10,419 nt of DNA from an uncultured Collinsella sp. (GCA_900555765.1 USMA01000023.1:1-10419); one strand, 5' to 3'. Positions 1 through 5,442 are shown, counted from the stretch's first letter. Notes: generated by a model from the letters alone, not told the origin. Numbers and translations: made by a program.

Positions 1-1
1 C

Positions 2-1018
2 GTCATGACTGCCATGAGCGATGCTGCCAAGATGGGCGTCATGGTCAAGGGCGCCAAGTACTTTGAGTCGTTTGCCAAGGCCGACACCATTGTGTTTGAT
101 AAGACTGGCACGCTCACCGAGGCCCAGCCGCGTCTTGCCTGCGTACTCACCACCGATGGTTGGAGCGAGGACGAGATCCTGCGTCTTTCCGCTTGCTTGG
201 AGGAACATTTCCCGCATCCGGTGGCGCGTGCCGTGGTCAACGCTGCTCGCGAGCGCGGGCTCGAGCACCGCGAGCGCCATGCCGCCGTCGAGTACATCGT
301 GGCGCACGGCATCGCTTCGTCCATCGAGGGGCGCCGCGCCATTATCGGCTCGGCACACTTTGTGTTTGAGGACGAGGGCGCGCAGCTTGATTCCGACATT
401 AAGGAGCGCATTGAGTCCCAGATGCAGGGCCTGTCGCCGCTGTACCTAGCGGTCGACGGCAAGGGCGGCGGCGTGCTCGGCATCGAGGATCCGCTCAAGC
501 CCGGGGTCCGTGAGGCCATCGCCGACCTACATGCGCTGGGCGTCAAGCACGTGGTCATGCTCACGGGCGACTCGGAGCGCACGGCCGAGCGCATTGCTCG
601 CGAAGCAGGTGTCGACGAGTTTAAGGCCGAGCTGTTGCCCGAGGACAAGTACGCTTATGTGGAGCGCATTAAGAGCGAGGGGCGCCACGTTGCCATGGTG
701 GGCGACGGCGTCAACGATTCGCCGGCGCTCGGTTTGGCCGACGTGGGCCTGGCGATGGGTGGCGGAAGCGACATCGCCAAGGAGGTTGCCGATATCATCC
801 TGACCGATACGGATCTGGCCGCGATTGTGCGCCTGCGCCGCATGAGCCAGGGGCTTATCGATCGTCTGACGAGTTCGTATTCCAAGGTGATGCTCACCAA
901 CTCGGCGCTGTTGGCATTGGGTATTACCGGCGCGATTACCCCGCAGGCATCGTCGCTGCTGCACAACGGCTCGACGATTGCCTACAGCCTGAGCAACGCA
1001 AAGGCTTACCTGCGTTAG
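2..1018 (+). CDS. Heavy-metal-translocating P1B-type ATPase, C-terminal part (5' end outside window)
   Basis: An ATP-driven metal-cation pump of the inner membrane. The visible 338 residues cover the phosphorylation and nucleotide-binding domains and the last membrane helices. The frame is open to the left edge, so the N-terminal metal-binding region and the first six helices, including the CPx-type motif, are missing. Landmarks in order: the phosphorylated Asp in DKTGTLTE (codon at 98-100), the HP locus in FPHPVAR typical of P1B pumps, TGDSERT, and the hinge GDGVNDSPAL at about 701. The C-terminal hydrophobic stretch ends in LLHNGSTIAYSLSNAK. An HNxST motif in the last helix fits a P1B branch that differs from the classic copper (MSxSS) and zinc/cadmium (DxG) types, so I do not assign a metal. 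The gene ends with TAG 25 nt before a strong terminator and so closes its transcription unit. Confidence 0.93.
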   Translation, partial: VMTAMSDAAKMGVMVKGAKYFESFAKADTIVFDKTGTLTEAQPRLACVLTTDGWSEDEILRLSACLEEHFPHPVARAVVNAARERGLEHRERHAAVEYIVAHGIASSIEGRRAIIGSAHFVFEDEGAQLDSDIKERIESQMQGLSPLYLAVDGKGGGVLGIEDPLKPGVREAIADLHALGVKHVVMLTGDSERTAERIAREAGVDEFKAELLPEDKYAYVERIKSEGRHVAMVGDGVNDSPALGLADVGLAMGGGSDIAKEVADIILTDTDLAAIVRLRRMSQGLIDRLTSSYSKVMLTNSALLALGITGAITPQASSLLHNGSTIAYSLSNAKAYLR

Positions 1019-1042
1019 CAGACGTGTTCGTCCACGTTATCT

Positions 1043-1088
1043 GGCCTGCACCCAGACGGCATCGGTGCTGTCTGGGTGCAGGCCTTTT
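1043..1088 (+). terminator. Rho-independent terminator after the P-type ATPase
   Basis: Two perfect 15-nt arms (1043-1057 and 1070-1084, GGCCTGCACCCAGAC and its complement) enclose a 12-nt loop and are followed by TTTT. It lies 25 nt after the ATPase stop and just before the toxin-antitoxin promoter, so it insulates the two units. Confidence 0.92.
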
Positions 1089-1092
1089 GCAT

Positions 1093-1121
1093 TTGACCAT
1101 TTGCTAGCTTCTTAATATAGT
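1093..1121 (+). promoter_or_regulatory. Sigma70-type promoter of the toxin-antitoxin operon
   Basis: The -35 box TTGACC (1093-1098) and -10 box TATAGT (1116-1121) each match consensus at five of six positions and are separated by exactly 17 nt. The expected transcription start is near 1128, which gives a leader of about 34 nt before the antitoxin GTG. A GCTAGC half-site lies inside the spacer. Confidence 0.75.
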
Positions 1122-1141
1122 GGTGCTAGCATGGCTAGCAA
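1101..1141. promoter_or_regulatory. Putative antitoxin operator: three GCTAGC half-sites
   Basis: GCTAGC occurs at 1103-1108, 1125-1130 and 1134-1139. The last two form a palindrome with a 3-nt spacer, TGCTAGCATGGCTAGCA (1124-1140), over the expected transcription start. The outer copies also form an inverted repeat, TTGCTAGC and GCTAGCAA. Ribbon-helix-helix antitoxins typically repress their own operon by binding short palindromes at the promoter, so this is the likely autoregulatory site. The arrangement is read directly from sequence; binding is inferred. Confidence 0.65.
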
Positions 1142-1161
1142 TTGAAGGGAGCGGGATCGAC

Positions 1162-1515
1162 GTGGGTGCTGTTAGCGGCATGGCGCAGGTGAACGTTCGC
1201 GTGGATCGCCAGGTCAAGAACCGTGCCGAGGAGGCGCTGCGGCTTTCGGGCGGGTCGCTGCCCGAGCTCATCAAAAAGGTCGTGGCCAAGGTCGCACAGG
1301 GCGGCGGGCAGTGCGAGGAAGTGCTTGCGGCCGTCGACGACCGGCAGCAGACCGTCGCGCACGATACTCCGTTCGCCGTATCATGGGCAGCGGCGGATCA
1401 GCTTTACGCGGACCTGGGCATCGCTACGTCGCCCGTATCCGACGATCGCGATTGGGACACAATCTATTCCGAAGCCATGGACGAGCGCTATCGCCAAAAG
1501 GGGATGATCCAGTGA
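1162..1515 (+). CDS. RelB/DinJ-like ribbon-helix-helix antitoxin
   Basis: Probable antitoxin and autorepressor of a type II toxin-antitoxin module. The N-terminal section MAQVNVRVDRQVKNRAEEAL, followed by GGSLPELIKKVVAKVAQ, has the short beta strand plus two helices expected of a RelB/DinJ-type ribbon-helix-helix DNA-binding domain (about residues 7-47). The remaining tail is acidic and probably less ordered, as expected for the part that wraps the toxin. I chose the GTG at 1162 because GAAGGGAG (1144-1151) lies 10 nt upstream. The ATG at 1180 (MAQVNV) is in frame but has no clear ribosome site. The GTG at 1120 lies upstream of the predicted transcription start and would be untranslatable. 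The stop overlaps the start of the PIN gene (GTGA), indicating translational coupling. The domain call is from pattern recognition; the partner is inferred from the overlap. Confidence 0.8.
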   Translation: MGAVSGMAQVNVRVDRQVKNRAEEALRLSGGSLPELIKKVVAKVAQGGGQCEEVLAAVDDRQQTVAHDTPFAVSWAAADQLYADLGIATSPVSDDRDWDTIYSEAMDERYRQKGMIQ

Positions 1516-2027
1516 GCGGGGCGCCTCTCAAGATCATGGTAGACGCCAACGTATGGGTCGATTCGTTTTGCGTCGACCATGCCGAGTCGCTTGCCGCGCG
1601 TGCGTTTATTGGGCAGGCGACGGAAACGGGGGCATTGCTGTTCTTTCCGGTGCATATCGCCAAGGACGTGCTGTACGTTGTCCTACACGAACTGAAGCGC
1701 AGCGTTCTTGCCAGCGGGGGAGCGCGCGACGTGGCATCTGCCCGGGCAATTGGCGACGCGGCGTTGGCGGTTGTTCGGAACATGTCCTAAAACGCCACGG
1801 CCGTGGGCGCTGATGCATCCGATCTGTGGCTAGCCGACAAATATCTGACGCTCCATCGCGATTACGAGGACAACTTGGTGCTCGCTGCATGCAAACGCGC
1901 GCAGGTCGATTACTTGGTGACCAACGATCGCAAACTGCTCGAACATGCCGATCTTGCAGCAAAGACCCCGCGTCAAATGATGCCGATCCTTGCTTTGGCC
2001 GAACGCGGCGGCGTGGCTATCGGTTGA
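1512..2027 (+). pseudogene. PIN-domain toxin interrupted by an in-frame TAA
   Basis: A VapC-like PIN-domain ribonuclease gene, split by a stop codon. It starts at GTG 1512, overlapping the antitoxin TGA. The first half (92 codons) has MVDANVWVDSF, with the first metal-binding Asp at residue 11, and an acidic candidate in LHELKR (Glu60). TAA occurs at 1788-1790, and the same frame then continues to 2027 without any shift. The distal part contains YEDNLVLAACKRAQVDYLVTND, which supplies the remaining acidic PIN residues (about 120 and 139 in the uninterrupted count). The first fragment alone lacks these residues and should be catalytically dead. A single substitution, for example CAA or GAA to TAA, would explain the break. 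A second start at GTG 1803 is possible but has no ribosome site. Sequencing error cannot be excluded. Confidence 0.8.
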
Positions 2028-2039
2028 CGCGAACTGTTT

Positions 2040-2076
2040 GCGGGCCTCTTGGACGACGATGCGCCAAGGGGCCCGC
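2040..2076. terminator. Hairpin between convergent genes
   Basis: Arms 2040-2052 and 2064-2076 pair over 13 positions with one G-U wobble and an 11-nt loop. It lies between the PIN gene stop (2027) and the end of the minus-strand 144-aa gene (2086), where a shared terminator is expected. There is no T run on either side, so termination would be weak or Rho-assisted. Confidence 0.5.
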
Positions 2077-2085
2077 GTGTGCTAT

Positions 2086-2520
2086 TTACAAAAGCTCGGC
2101 CTTAATGGCGGGACTTTCTGCGAGCTGCTCGGCTGCCTTTTCGTCGGAGCTGTCGAGTGCTGCCAGACTGCGGTAGACCCACTCGTTGACCTGGGTGTTC
2201 TTGACGCCTGCGGTCTGCATAAGGGCGCCTACCTCGCGGATTGCTGCGAGCAGATCGGCCTTGGGCCCCGCGAGCTCGACCTCGATGCCGTGGTAGGCGG
2301 TCACGCCGCGGTTCTCACTCACGTGGTCGATAAAGCCCTCGACGGTCTCAAGCTGCTGGGCGAGAGCTGCATCATCGTCAGCGTCCAGCGCGACGAGTGC
2401 GTTCGATACCGTGAGGGCGGGATGTCCGCAGGGGACAAAGCCCTCGATGACATCCATAGCTTCGGTAATGGTTGAGCCCAAGCCTGCGAGGGCATTGACG
2501 AGTTGCTGCTTGGTATCCAT
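2086..2520 (-). CDS. Hypothetical acidic helical protein, 144 aa
   Basis: I do not recognise the family. It begins MDTKQQLVNALAGLGSTITE and ends AESPAIKAELL. The composition is rich in Ala, Glu, Asp and Leu, with few basic residues and no signal peptide or membrane segment, which suggests a soluble, mostly alpha-helical cytoplasmic protein. The start at 2520 is supported by AAAGGA about 7 nt upstream, and the stop is TAA at 2086-2088. It is a single-gene unit convergent with the toxin-antitoxin operon and divergent from ssrA. The plus-strand frame over the same bases has no ribosome site and low-complexity composition, so I read the minus strand as coding. Function unknown. Confidence 0.72.
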   Translation of the reverse strand: MDTKQQLVNALAGLGSTITEAMDVIEGFVPCGHPALTVSNALVALDADDDAALAQQLETVEGFIDHVSENRGVTAYHGIEVELAGPKADLLAAIREVGALMQTAGVKNTQVNEWVYRSLAALDSSDEKAAEQLAESPAIKAELL

Positions 2521-2556
2521 AAGGGTCCTTTCGACGGGTCAATTTTGCTTGGCGAA

Positions 2557-2584
2557 AATATACGTGACGCGTTCGGTAGCAAAA
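2557..2584 (-). promoter_or_regulatory. Possible promoter of the 144-aa gene
   Basis: On the minus strand, TATATT (2557-2562) is a five-of-six -10 match, with TTTTGC (2579-2584) 16 nt upstream as a poor -35. It lies 37 nt before the start codon. No better candidate is visible in the leader. Confidence 0.35.
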
Positions 2585-2651
2585 GTGCGAAGTGCGGCGC
2601 ACATTGGGGTCTTCACAGCTCGTGCATAGAACAGCTGTCCGCTTTCAGAAC

Positions 2652-2689
2652 GTGGTAAGATACCACTCCACAAGCGGGGCTCGCCCCGC
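2652..2689. other. Palindrome and hairpin in the ssrA upstream region
   Basis: GTGGTA AGA TACCAC (2652-2666) is a perfect inverted repeat with a 3-nt centre. It is followed by a 6-bp GC hairpin, GCGGGG CTCG CCCCGC (2674-2689). The first could be an operator; the second resembles a terminator stem without a T run. They lie about 70-110 nt upstream of the mature tmRNA 5' end. I found no convincing sigma70 promoter for ssrA in 2690-2759; TTGAAA at 2697 has no partner -10 box at the right distance. Confidence 0.35.
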
Positions 2690-2851
2690 ATGTTCCTTGA
2701 AAAGTCGACGGTTATCGGGTGTTTGCAGGCCCGATACCATCCAGACTTTCCCAACATTCGGGGGCGACTGGTTTCGACACGATAGCTCTGAGAGAGGAAG
2801 CAAGCCGAGGTCTCCTCGCCTCGTTAAACAGGGGTACCGTCAAATTGAATT

Positions 2852-2893
2852 GACAACAACTCTTCTTTTGAGCCTATGGCTCTCGCTGCTTAG
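2852..2893 (+). other. tmRNA tag reading frame (DNNSSFEPMALAA, then TAG)
   Basis: Reading back from TAG (2891-2893), the frame gives D-N-N-S-S-F-E-P-M-A-L-A-A, and the preceding in-frame TGA at 2846 limits it. The hydrophobic ALAA end is the protease-recognition signal seen in most tags. I take GAC (2852) as the resume codon, although ATT at 2849 cannot be ruled out from sequence alone. Confidence 0.75.
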
Positions 2894-3095
2894 TTTATAG
2901 CGGCGCGTCAACCCGGTGATTTCCCCGACACCGGTGCGACGTCATGTTAGGGGAATGCTCCTGTGCACGTAATCGGTATGGCGCAGGCTAAGACCGAACC
3001 GGTTAGGACGCCGCGAGCGTGTCGCTGCGCGCAAAGCGTCCGAGACTAAACCAGCGACTGAGCTTGGAGATGCCAATCAGGGGGCTTTCGTGGAC

Positions 3096-3123
3096 CGGAG
3101 TTCGATTCTCCGCGCCTCCACCA
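3096..3123 (+). other. Probable prophage attachment site at the ssrA 3' end
   Basis: The T-arm and acceptor 3' strand of tmRNA abut phage-type genes. The 3' end of ssrA is a well-known target of tyrosine-recombinase prophages and islands. The core boundaries cannot be set because the other prophage end and the integrase are not in this window. This is inferred from position only. Confidence 0.5.
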
Positions 3124-3125
3124 AC

Positions 3126-3173
3126 TGTTCAGTAGGCGAACACATACGCGTGTTCGGCGTTAGGCGGGCGTTC
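3126..3173. repeat. GTTCG/CGAAC inverted repeats beside the tmRNA end
   Basis: CGAACAC (3137-3143) and GTGTTCG (3150-3156) form a 7-bp inverted repeat with a 6-nt loop. TGTTC (3126-3130) also pairs with GAACA (3138-3142), and another CGTTCG lies near 3169. No T run follows, so this is not a convincing terminator. Recombinase or excisionase arm sites are one possible reading. Confidence 0.35.
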
Positions 3174-3191
3174 GTATTGCTCGTCAGATAG

Positions 3192-3223
3192 AAAGAAGCC
3201 GCTCCATACGGGGCGGCTTCTTT
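3192..3223. terminator. Bidirectional terminator between ssrA and the prophage late operon
   Basis: The arms AAAGAAGCCGC (3192-3202) and GCGGCTTCTTT (3213-3223) pair perfectly over 11 bp with a 10-nt loop. The A-rich and T-rich stem ends give a U-rich 3' arm in both directions. It lies 6 nt beyond the last phage gene (minus strand) and about 70 nt after the tmRNA, so it can stop both transcripts. Confidence 0.85.
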
Positions 3224-3228
3224 GCGTT

Positions 3229-3540
3229 CTAGGCCTGCGGCATGATCTCCTGCTCGCCGTCCTCGTCCATGTACGGCATGAGGAACACGCCGCCCTGCTC
3301 GGTGGTAAGCAACAGGTACTCGCGGTTGTGCTCGTCGCACACGATTTCCTGGCCGATGCCCTCGGGCAGGTCGTATATGGGGCCGTACGTGCGGGAAAGC
3401 CTCACGGACCCGTCTTGCGCTCCCATGGCCTGAGACGCGCCGCTGGCCGCGGCCAGGACGATGAACAGCAGGACGACCGCCGCGAGGATGGGGCCGCACC
3501 CGCCGTTGCGCTCCTCGTCTGCGGGGCTCGGGTACGGCAT
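3229..3540 (-). CDS. Small membrane protein with a DUF6440-like C-terminus, 103 aa
   Basis: Last gene of the prophage lysis operon. A short polar N-terminus is followed by one membrane segment at about residues 15-35 (ILAAVVLLFIVLAAASGA) and then a soluble domain containing EIVCDEHNREYLLLTTEQGG and a final MPYMDEDG. The pattern of a conserved Asp, then YLL, then GG, then a DxDG-like end resembles the small DUF6440 domain found near phage lysins. That assignment is from memory of the pattern and is not certain. The start at 3540 is 3 nt after the amidase stop, and an AAGGTGGG inside the amidase end serves as the ribosome site, so the two genes are translationally linked. The role is unknown; location suggests an accessory to lysis or a lysogenic membrane function. 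Confidence 0.75.
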   Translation of the reverse strand: MPYPSPADEERNGGCGPILAAVVLLFIVLAAASGASQAMGAQDGSVRLSRTYGPIYDLPEGIGQEIVCDEHNREYLLLTTEQGGVFLMPYMDEDGEQEIMPQA

Positions 3541-3543
3541 GGC

Positions 3544-4356
3544 CTATCCCACCTTTACCAGATAGTCGTCGGCCTCTGGCTTGCCCGTGGCCTTGCCCAC
3601 GGCGATGTAGCGCGTTGCGCCGCTGTAGCCCGTGTATCGGCCCCACACGTAGCCGTCGGCGATCTTGTACCAGTTATCCAGCGTCACGGTCTCGCCGCTG
3701 GAATAGTGCGCCACCTCGGTGCCGCCCAGGCCGGGGGCGTCGCGCACGCGCAGGTAGTCCACAGTGCAGCGGTAGGTGCCGCCGAAGTTCTCGGTCGTTC
3801 CCTGCTGCGCAGGCTGCGGCTGCGGGACGGCTGCGGGGGCGCTTCCAGCAGTGATGCCGAAGCATTCCAGGTAGATGCGCGCCAGCTCGTCCAGGTTGCC
3901 GTTGAACTTCTCGCGGTCGCCGTCGTTGTCGATGAAGCCGTTCTCGCACAGGCGGTAGTTGATGCCGCGCGCGGCGGCTCGGTTCGGGTTCGCGAGGTCG
4001 GAACGGCGCACCAGCTTCTCGGAGCGCCCTGGCATGAACGCCGCCAGCTTGTCGGCCAGCGCATTGTCGTACTCGTCAGGCTCAAAGCCCTCCTTGATGA
4101 TGACGTGCGCGCCGTGGGCCGTGGCGATGCCGCTGGCGTCCATGTGCAGCTCCACCACTGGCGCGTCGGTGCTCAGGCGGTTAAGCCCGCCGTCGGCGTA
4201 CCAGTTGCGGGACGTATCGCCCAGCTCGACCTCGGAACCGCCCAGTTCCTTGATTCGCTGGCCCAGGGCGCGAACGCGCTCGGCCTCGGTGCAGCCGCCT
4301 GCGCAGCAGCCGGGGTCGCCAGCGCCGTGGCCGCAGATGATGAACAGTTTAGCCAT
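3544..4356 (-). CDS. Phage endolysin: N-acetylmuramoyl-L-alanine amidase (Amidase_3) with SH3b domain
   Basis: Cleaves the bond between N-acetylmuramic acid and L-alanine in peptidoglycan at the end of the lytic cycle. The catalytic domain spans about residues 1-165 of 270. Candidate zinc ligands are His10 (ICGHGAGD), Glu24 (GCTEAERV) and His71 (VELHMDAS); the likely catalytic Glu138 is in LCENGFIDN. A Pro/Gln/Ala-rich linker (about 168-190) leads to an SH3b-like wall-binding domain starting near TYRCTVDYLRVRDAPG and ending near RYIAVG. There is no signal peptide, so export depends on the holin encoded 3 nt upstream. GGAAGGAG lies about 7 nt before the ATG. Length and architecture are normal for endolysins of Gram-positive phages. 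The protein is Cys-rich near the N-terminus (GDPGCCAGGC), which is slightly unusual. Confidence 0.93.
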   Translation of the reverse strand: MAKLFIICGHGAGDPGCCAGGCTEAERVRALGQRIKELGGSEVELGDTSRNWYADGGLNRLSTDAPVVELHMDASGIATAHGAHVIIKEGFEPDEYDNALADKLAAFMPGRSEKLVRRSDLANPNRAAARGINYRLCENGFIDNDGDREKFNGNLDELARIYLECFGITAGSAPAAVPQPQPAQQGTTENFGGTYRCTVDYLRVRDAPGLGGTEVAHYSSGETVTLDNWYKIADGYVWGRYTGYSGATRYIAVGKATGKPEADDYLVKVG

Positions 4357-4359
4357 TGC

Positions 4360-4665
4360 CTACTCCTTCCCGCCTACGGTCACGCCCAGCAGGGCGTCGA
4401 GCCACTTGGATGTGATGCCCACCGACTTGAACAGCGTGTAGGCCGCCTGCACGCCGCCTACCACGGCGAAGGCGCACGTGACCCATGCGCCCGGGTCTGC
4501 GGGCACGCCGCCCACGAAGCCGGTCACGACGCCCGCCAGGAGCGAGCAGCCCAGCGCCAGGATGCGCGCGGCCTTGCCGGTCATGGCCTCGGTCTTGATC
4601 AGCTGCACCGCGAACGGCACGGCGAAAGACAGCACGATGGCTGCGATTGCTTGCATTTCTGTCAT
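4360..4665 (-). CDS. Phage holin, three membrane segments
   Basis: A 101-aa membrane protein expected to form the lesion that releases or activates the endolysin encoded next in the operon. Three hydrophobic segments are visible: AIAAIVLSFAVPFAVQLI (about 5-22), ILALGCSLLAGVVTGFVGG (about 35-53) and WVTCAFAVVGGVQAAYTLF (about 61-79), followed by a short C-terminal tail ending in GGKE. The start at 4665 (MTEMQAIAA) is preferred because AAAGGA lies about 8 nt upstream; an in-frame upstream ATG at 4710 would overlap the previous gene and has a charged, uncharacteristic extension. A second ATG three codons in allows a dual-start arrangement as in some holins. Gaps are 13 nt to the upstream gene and 3 nt to the amidase. 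Confidence 0.85.
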   Translation of the reverse strand: MTEMQAIAAIVLSFAVPFAVQLIKTEAMTGKAARILALGCSLLAGVVTGFVGGVPADPGAWVTCAFAVVGGVQAAYTLFKSVGITSKWLDALLGVTVGGKE

Positions 4666-4678
4666 TTCTGATTCCTTT

Positions 4679-5092
4679 CTATCGAGCCGATTCCTTGTAG
4701 AGCAGGTCAACGCGGTCGGCGATGTGGTCGACCTTCGCCGCCATGCCCTGGCTGCGCGCCTGGCTGTTCGCCAGGTCGGCGTGCAGCACCTCGTTAGAGG
4801 TCACGACGGACTCCATGAGCGCCTTCATAGCCTCCATCAGCGCGTTGCTGCGCTCCATCTGCGCGGCGATGCGGCCCTCCATCTGGCTGCGCTCGCGGTC
4901 GCGCTGCGCCCGCTCGTTCACCTCGTCCTGCTTTCGCTCTTCGCGCTTGAGGTCGATGTTCGCCTTGCGCTCGTTCTGGGCCTTGAACTCTTCGAGGAAC
5001 TGCTTGCCGAAGTACAGGACCACTAGGACGAGCAGCGCGCCGAAAAGCGACCCGGGGCCGTACGGCGCGAAGATTTCCAGCACGTCGGTCAT
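4679..5092 (-). CDS. Membrane-anchored coiled-coil protein of the lysis module, 137 aa
   Basis: One membrane segment near the N-terminus (SLFGALLVLVVLYFGKQFL, about residues 13-31) is followed by a long, highly charged helical region (KREERKQDEVNERAQRDRER, and beyond), which should form a coiled coil to the C-terminus. I do not recognise a named family. The layout is the reverse of XhlA-type proteins, which have the membrane segment last. The start at 5092 (MTDVLEIF) is supported by GAGGAGGTGAG just upstream; longer frames would run through a terminator. Placement directly before the holin suggests a role in lysis control or membrane anchoring. It is the first gene after an intrinsic terminator, so it depends on read-through or on its own promoter, which I could not identify. 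Confidence 0.78.
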   Translation of the reverse strand: MTDVLEIFAPYGPGSLFGALLVLVVLYFGKQFLEEFKAQNERKANIDLKREERKQDEVNERAQRDRERSQMEGRIAAQMERSNALMEAMKALMESVVTSNEVLHADLANSQARSQGMAAKVDHIADRVDLLYKESAR

Positions 5093-5148
5093 TCGTTTTC
5101 TCACCTCCTCGAATCGCTGCCGCGATTGTCCACGAGGTGTCGCCGGGC

Positions 5149-5176
5149 AAAAGAAAAGCGCCCCCGAAGGGGCGCT
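5149..5176 (-). terminator. Intrinsic terminator after the 81-aa gene
   Basis: On the minus strand, AGCGCCCC TTCG GGGGCGCT (5157-5176) is an 8-bp stem with a stable TTCG tetraloop, followed by TTTCTTTT (5149-5156). It begins 3 nt after the 81-aa gene stop and divides the tail/DGR unit from the lysis unit. Confidence 0.9.
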
Positions 5177-5178
5177 CG

Positions 5179-5424
5179 CTACTCCTGCGGCGCTTCCGGC
5201 TGGTCGGGCTCCATGGCTTCCAGCTCGTTGATGCGGTCGCGCCACGTCTGGCGCTGCGAGATGATCTCGGCCACCTCCTTGGCAGCTGCGGCGATGGCCG
5301 AGAGCAGGTCGGTGATGGACGATGCGGAGAAGATGCGCTCCACCGCCTTCATGACCTTGTAGTCGCTCTGCTCAAGCTGCTGTTTGTAGCCGTTGATCTC
5401 CCCGGCGATTTCCTGTTCCGTCAT
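5179..5424 (-). CDS. Small helical phage protein after the reverse transcriptase, 81 aa
   Basis: A short, probably all-helical protein with a SDYKVMKAVE segment near the N-terminus and QTWRDRINELEAME near the C-terminus. This general plan (a DYK motif, a middle helix, then WRDxINELE) resembles small proteins often found downstream of tail-fibre genes in phages of Gram-positive bacteria; their exact role is not known to me. The middle section (SSITDLLSAIAAAAKEVAEI) is Ala-rich. The start at 5424 has GGAAGGAG 7 nt upstream, and the preceding gene ends 18 nt before it. Because it directly follows the reverse transcriptase, it could instead be an accessory factor for retrohoming. It is, however, shorter than the roughly 120-residue Avd four-helix proteins and I see no Avd signature. 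Confidence 0.75.
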   Translation of the reverse strand: MTEQEIAGEINGYKQQLEQSDYKVMKAVERIFSASSITDLLSAIAAAAKEVAEIISQRQTWRDRINELEAMEPDQPEAPQE

Positions 5425-5442
5425 GGGTCGCTCCTTCCGTTG

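Larger units (their letters stand above)
2760..3123 (+). ncRNA. ssrA: tmRNA (transfer-messenger RNA)
   Basis: Rescues stalled ribosomes by acting first as an alanyl-tRNA and then as a short mRNA that adds a degradation tag; it works with SmpB. The 5' end GGGGGCG pairs with CGCCTCC (3113-3119; one G-U) to form the acceptor stem. GACTGGTTTCGACACG near the start is a hallmark of tmRNA. The T-arm is CGGAG TTCGATT CTCCG (3096-3112), and CCA is encoded (3121-3123). The length of 364 nt is normal for a one-piece bacterial tmRNA. The internal reading frame ends in the typical ALAA. Phage genes begin directly beyond the CCA, consistent with the 3' end serving as a prophage attachment site while keeping the RNA intact. 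Confidence 0.96.

Noticed and set aside
1788..1790. Recoding of the stop in the PIN gene (selenocysteine or programmed shift)
   Set aside because: The codon is TAA, not TGA, both halves are in the same frame, and no slippery site is present. A nonsense mutation or sequence error is simpler.
1990..2475. Plus-strand open frame opposite the 144-aa gene
   Set aside because: It begins inside the PIN gene, has no ribosome site and runs through the 2040-2076 hairpin. The minus-strand alternative has a good start and natural composition.
2592..2900. Plus-strand open frame running into ssrA
   Set aside because: It overlaps the structured tmRNA and has no coding character.
3137..3156. Terminator of ssrA directly after the CCA
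   Set aside because: The hairpin has only 7 bp and no T run; the 3192-3223 hairpin is far better.
3328..4671. Long plus-strand open frame (447 codons) opposite the amidase and holin
   Set aside because: Its composition is low-complexity (Ala/Val/His/Arg), it has no ribosome site and no domain pattern, and it is antisense to well-supported phage genes. It is a by-product of high GC.
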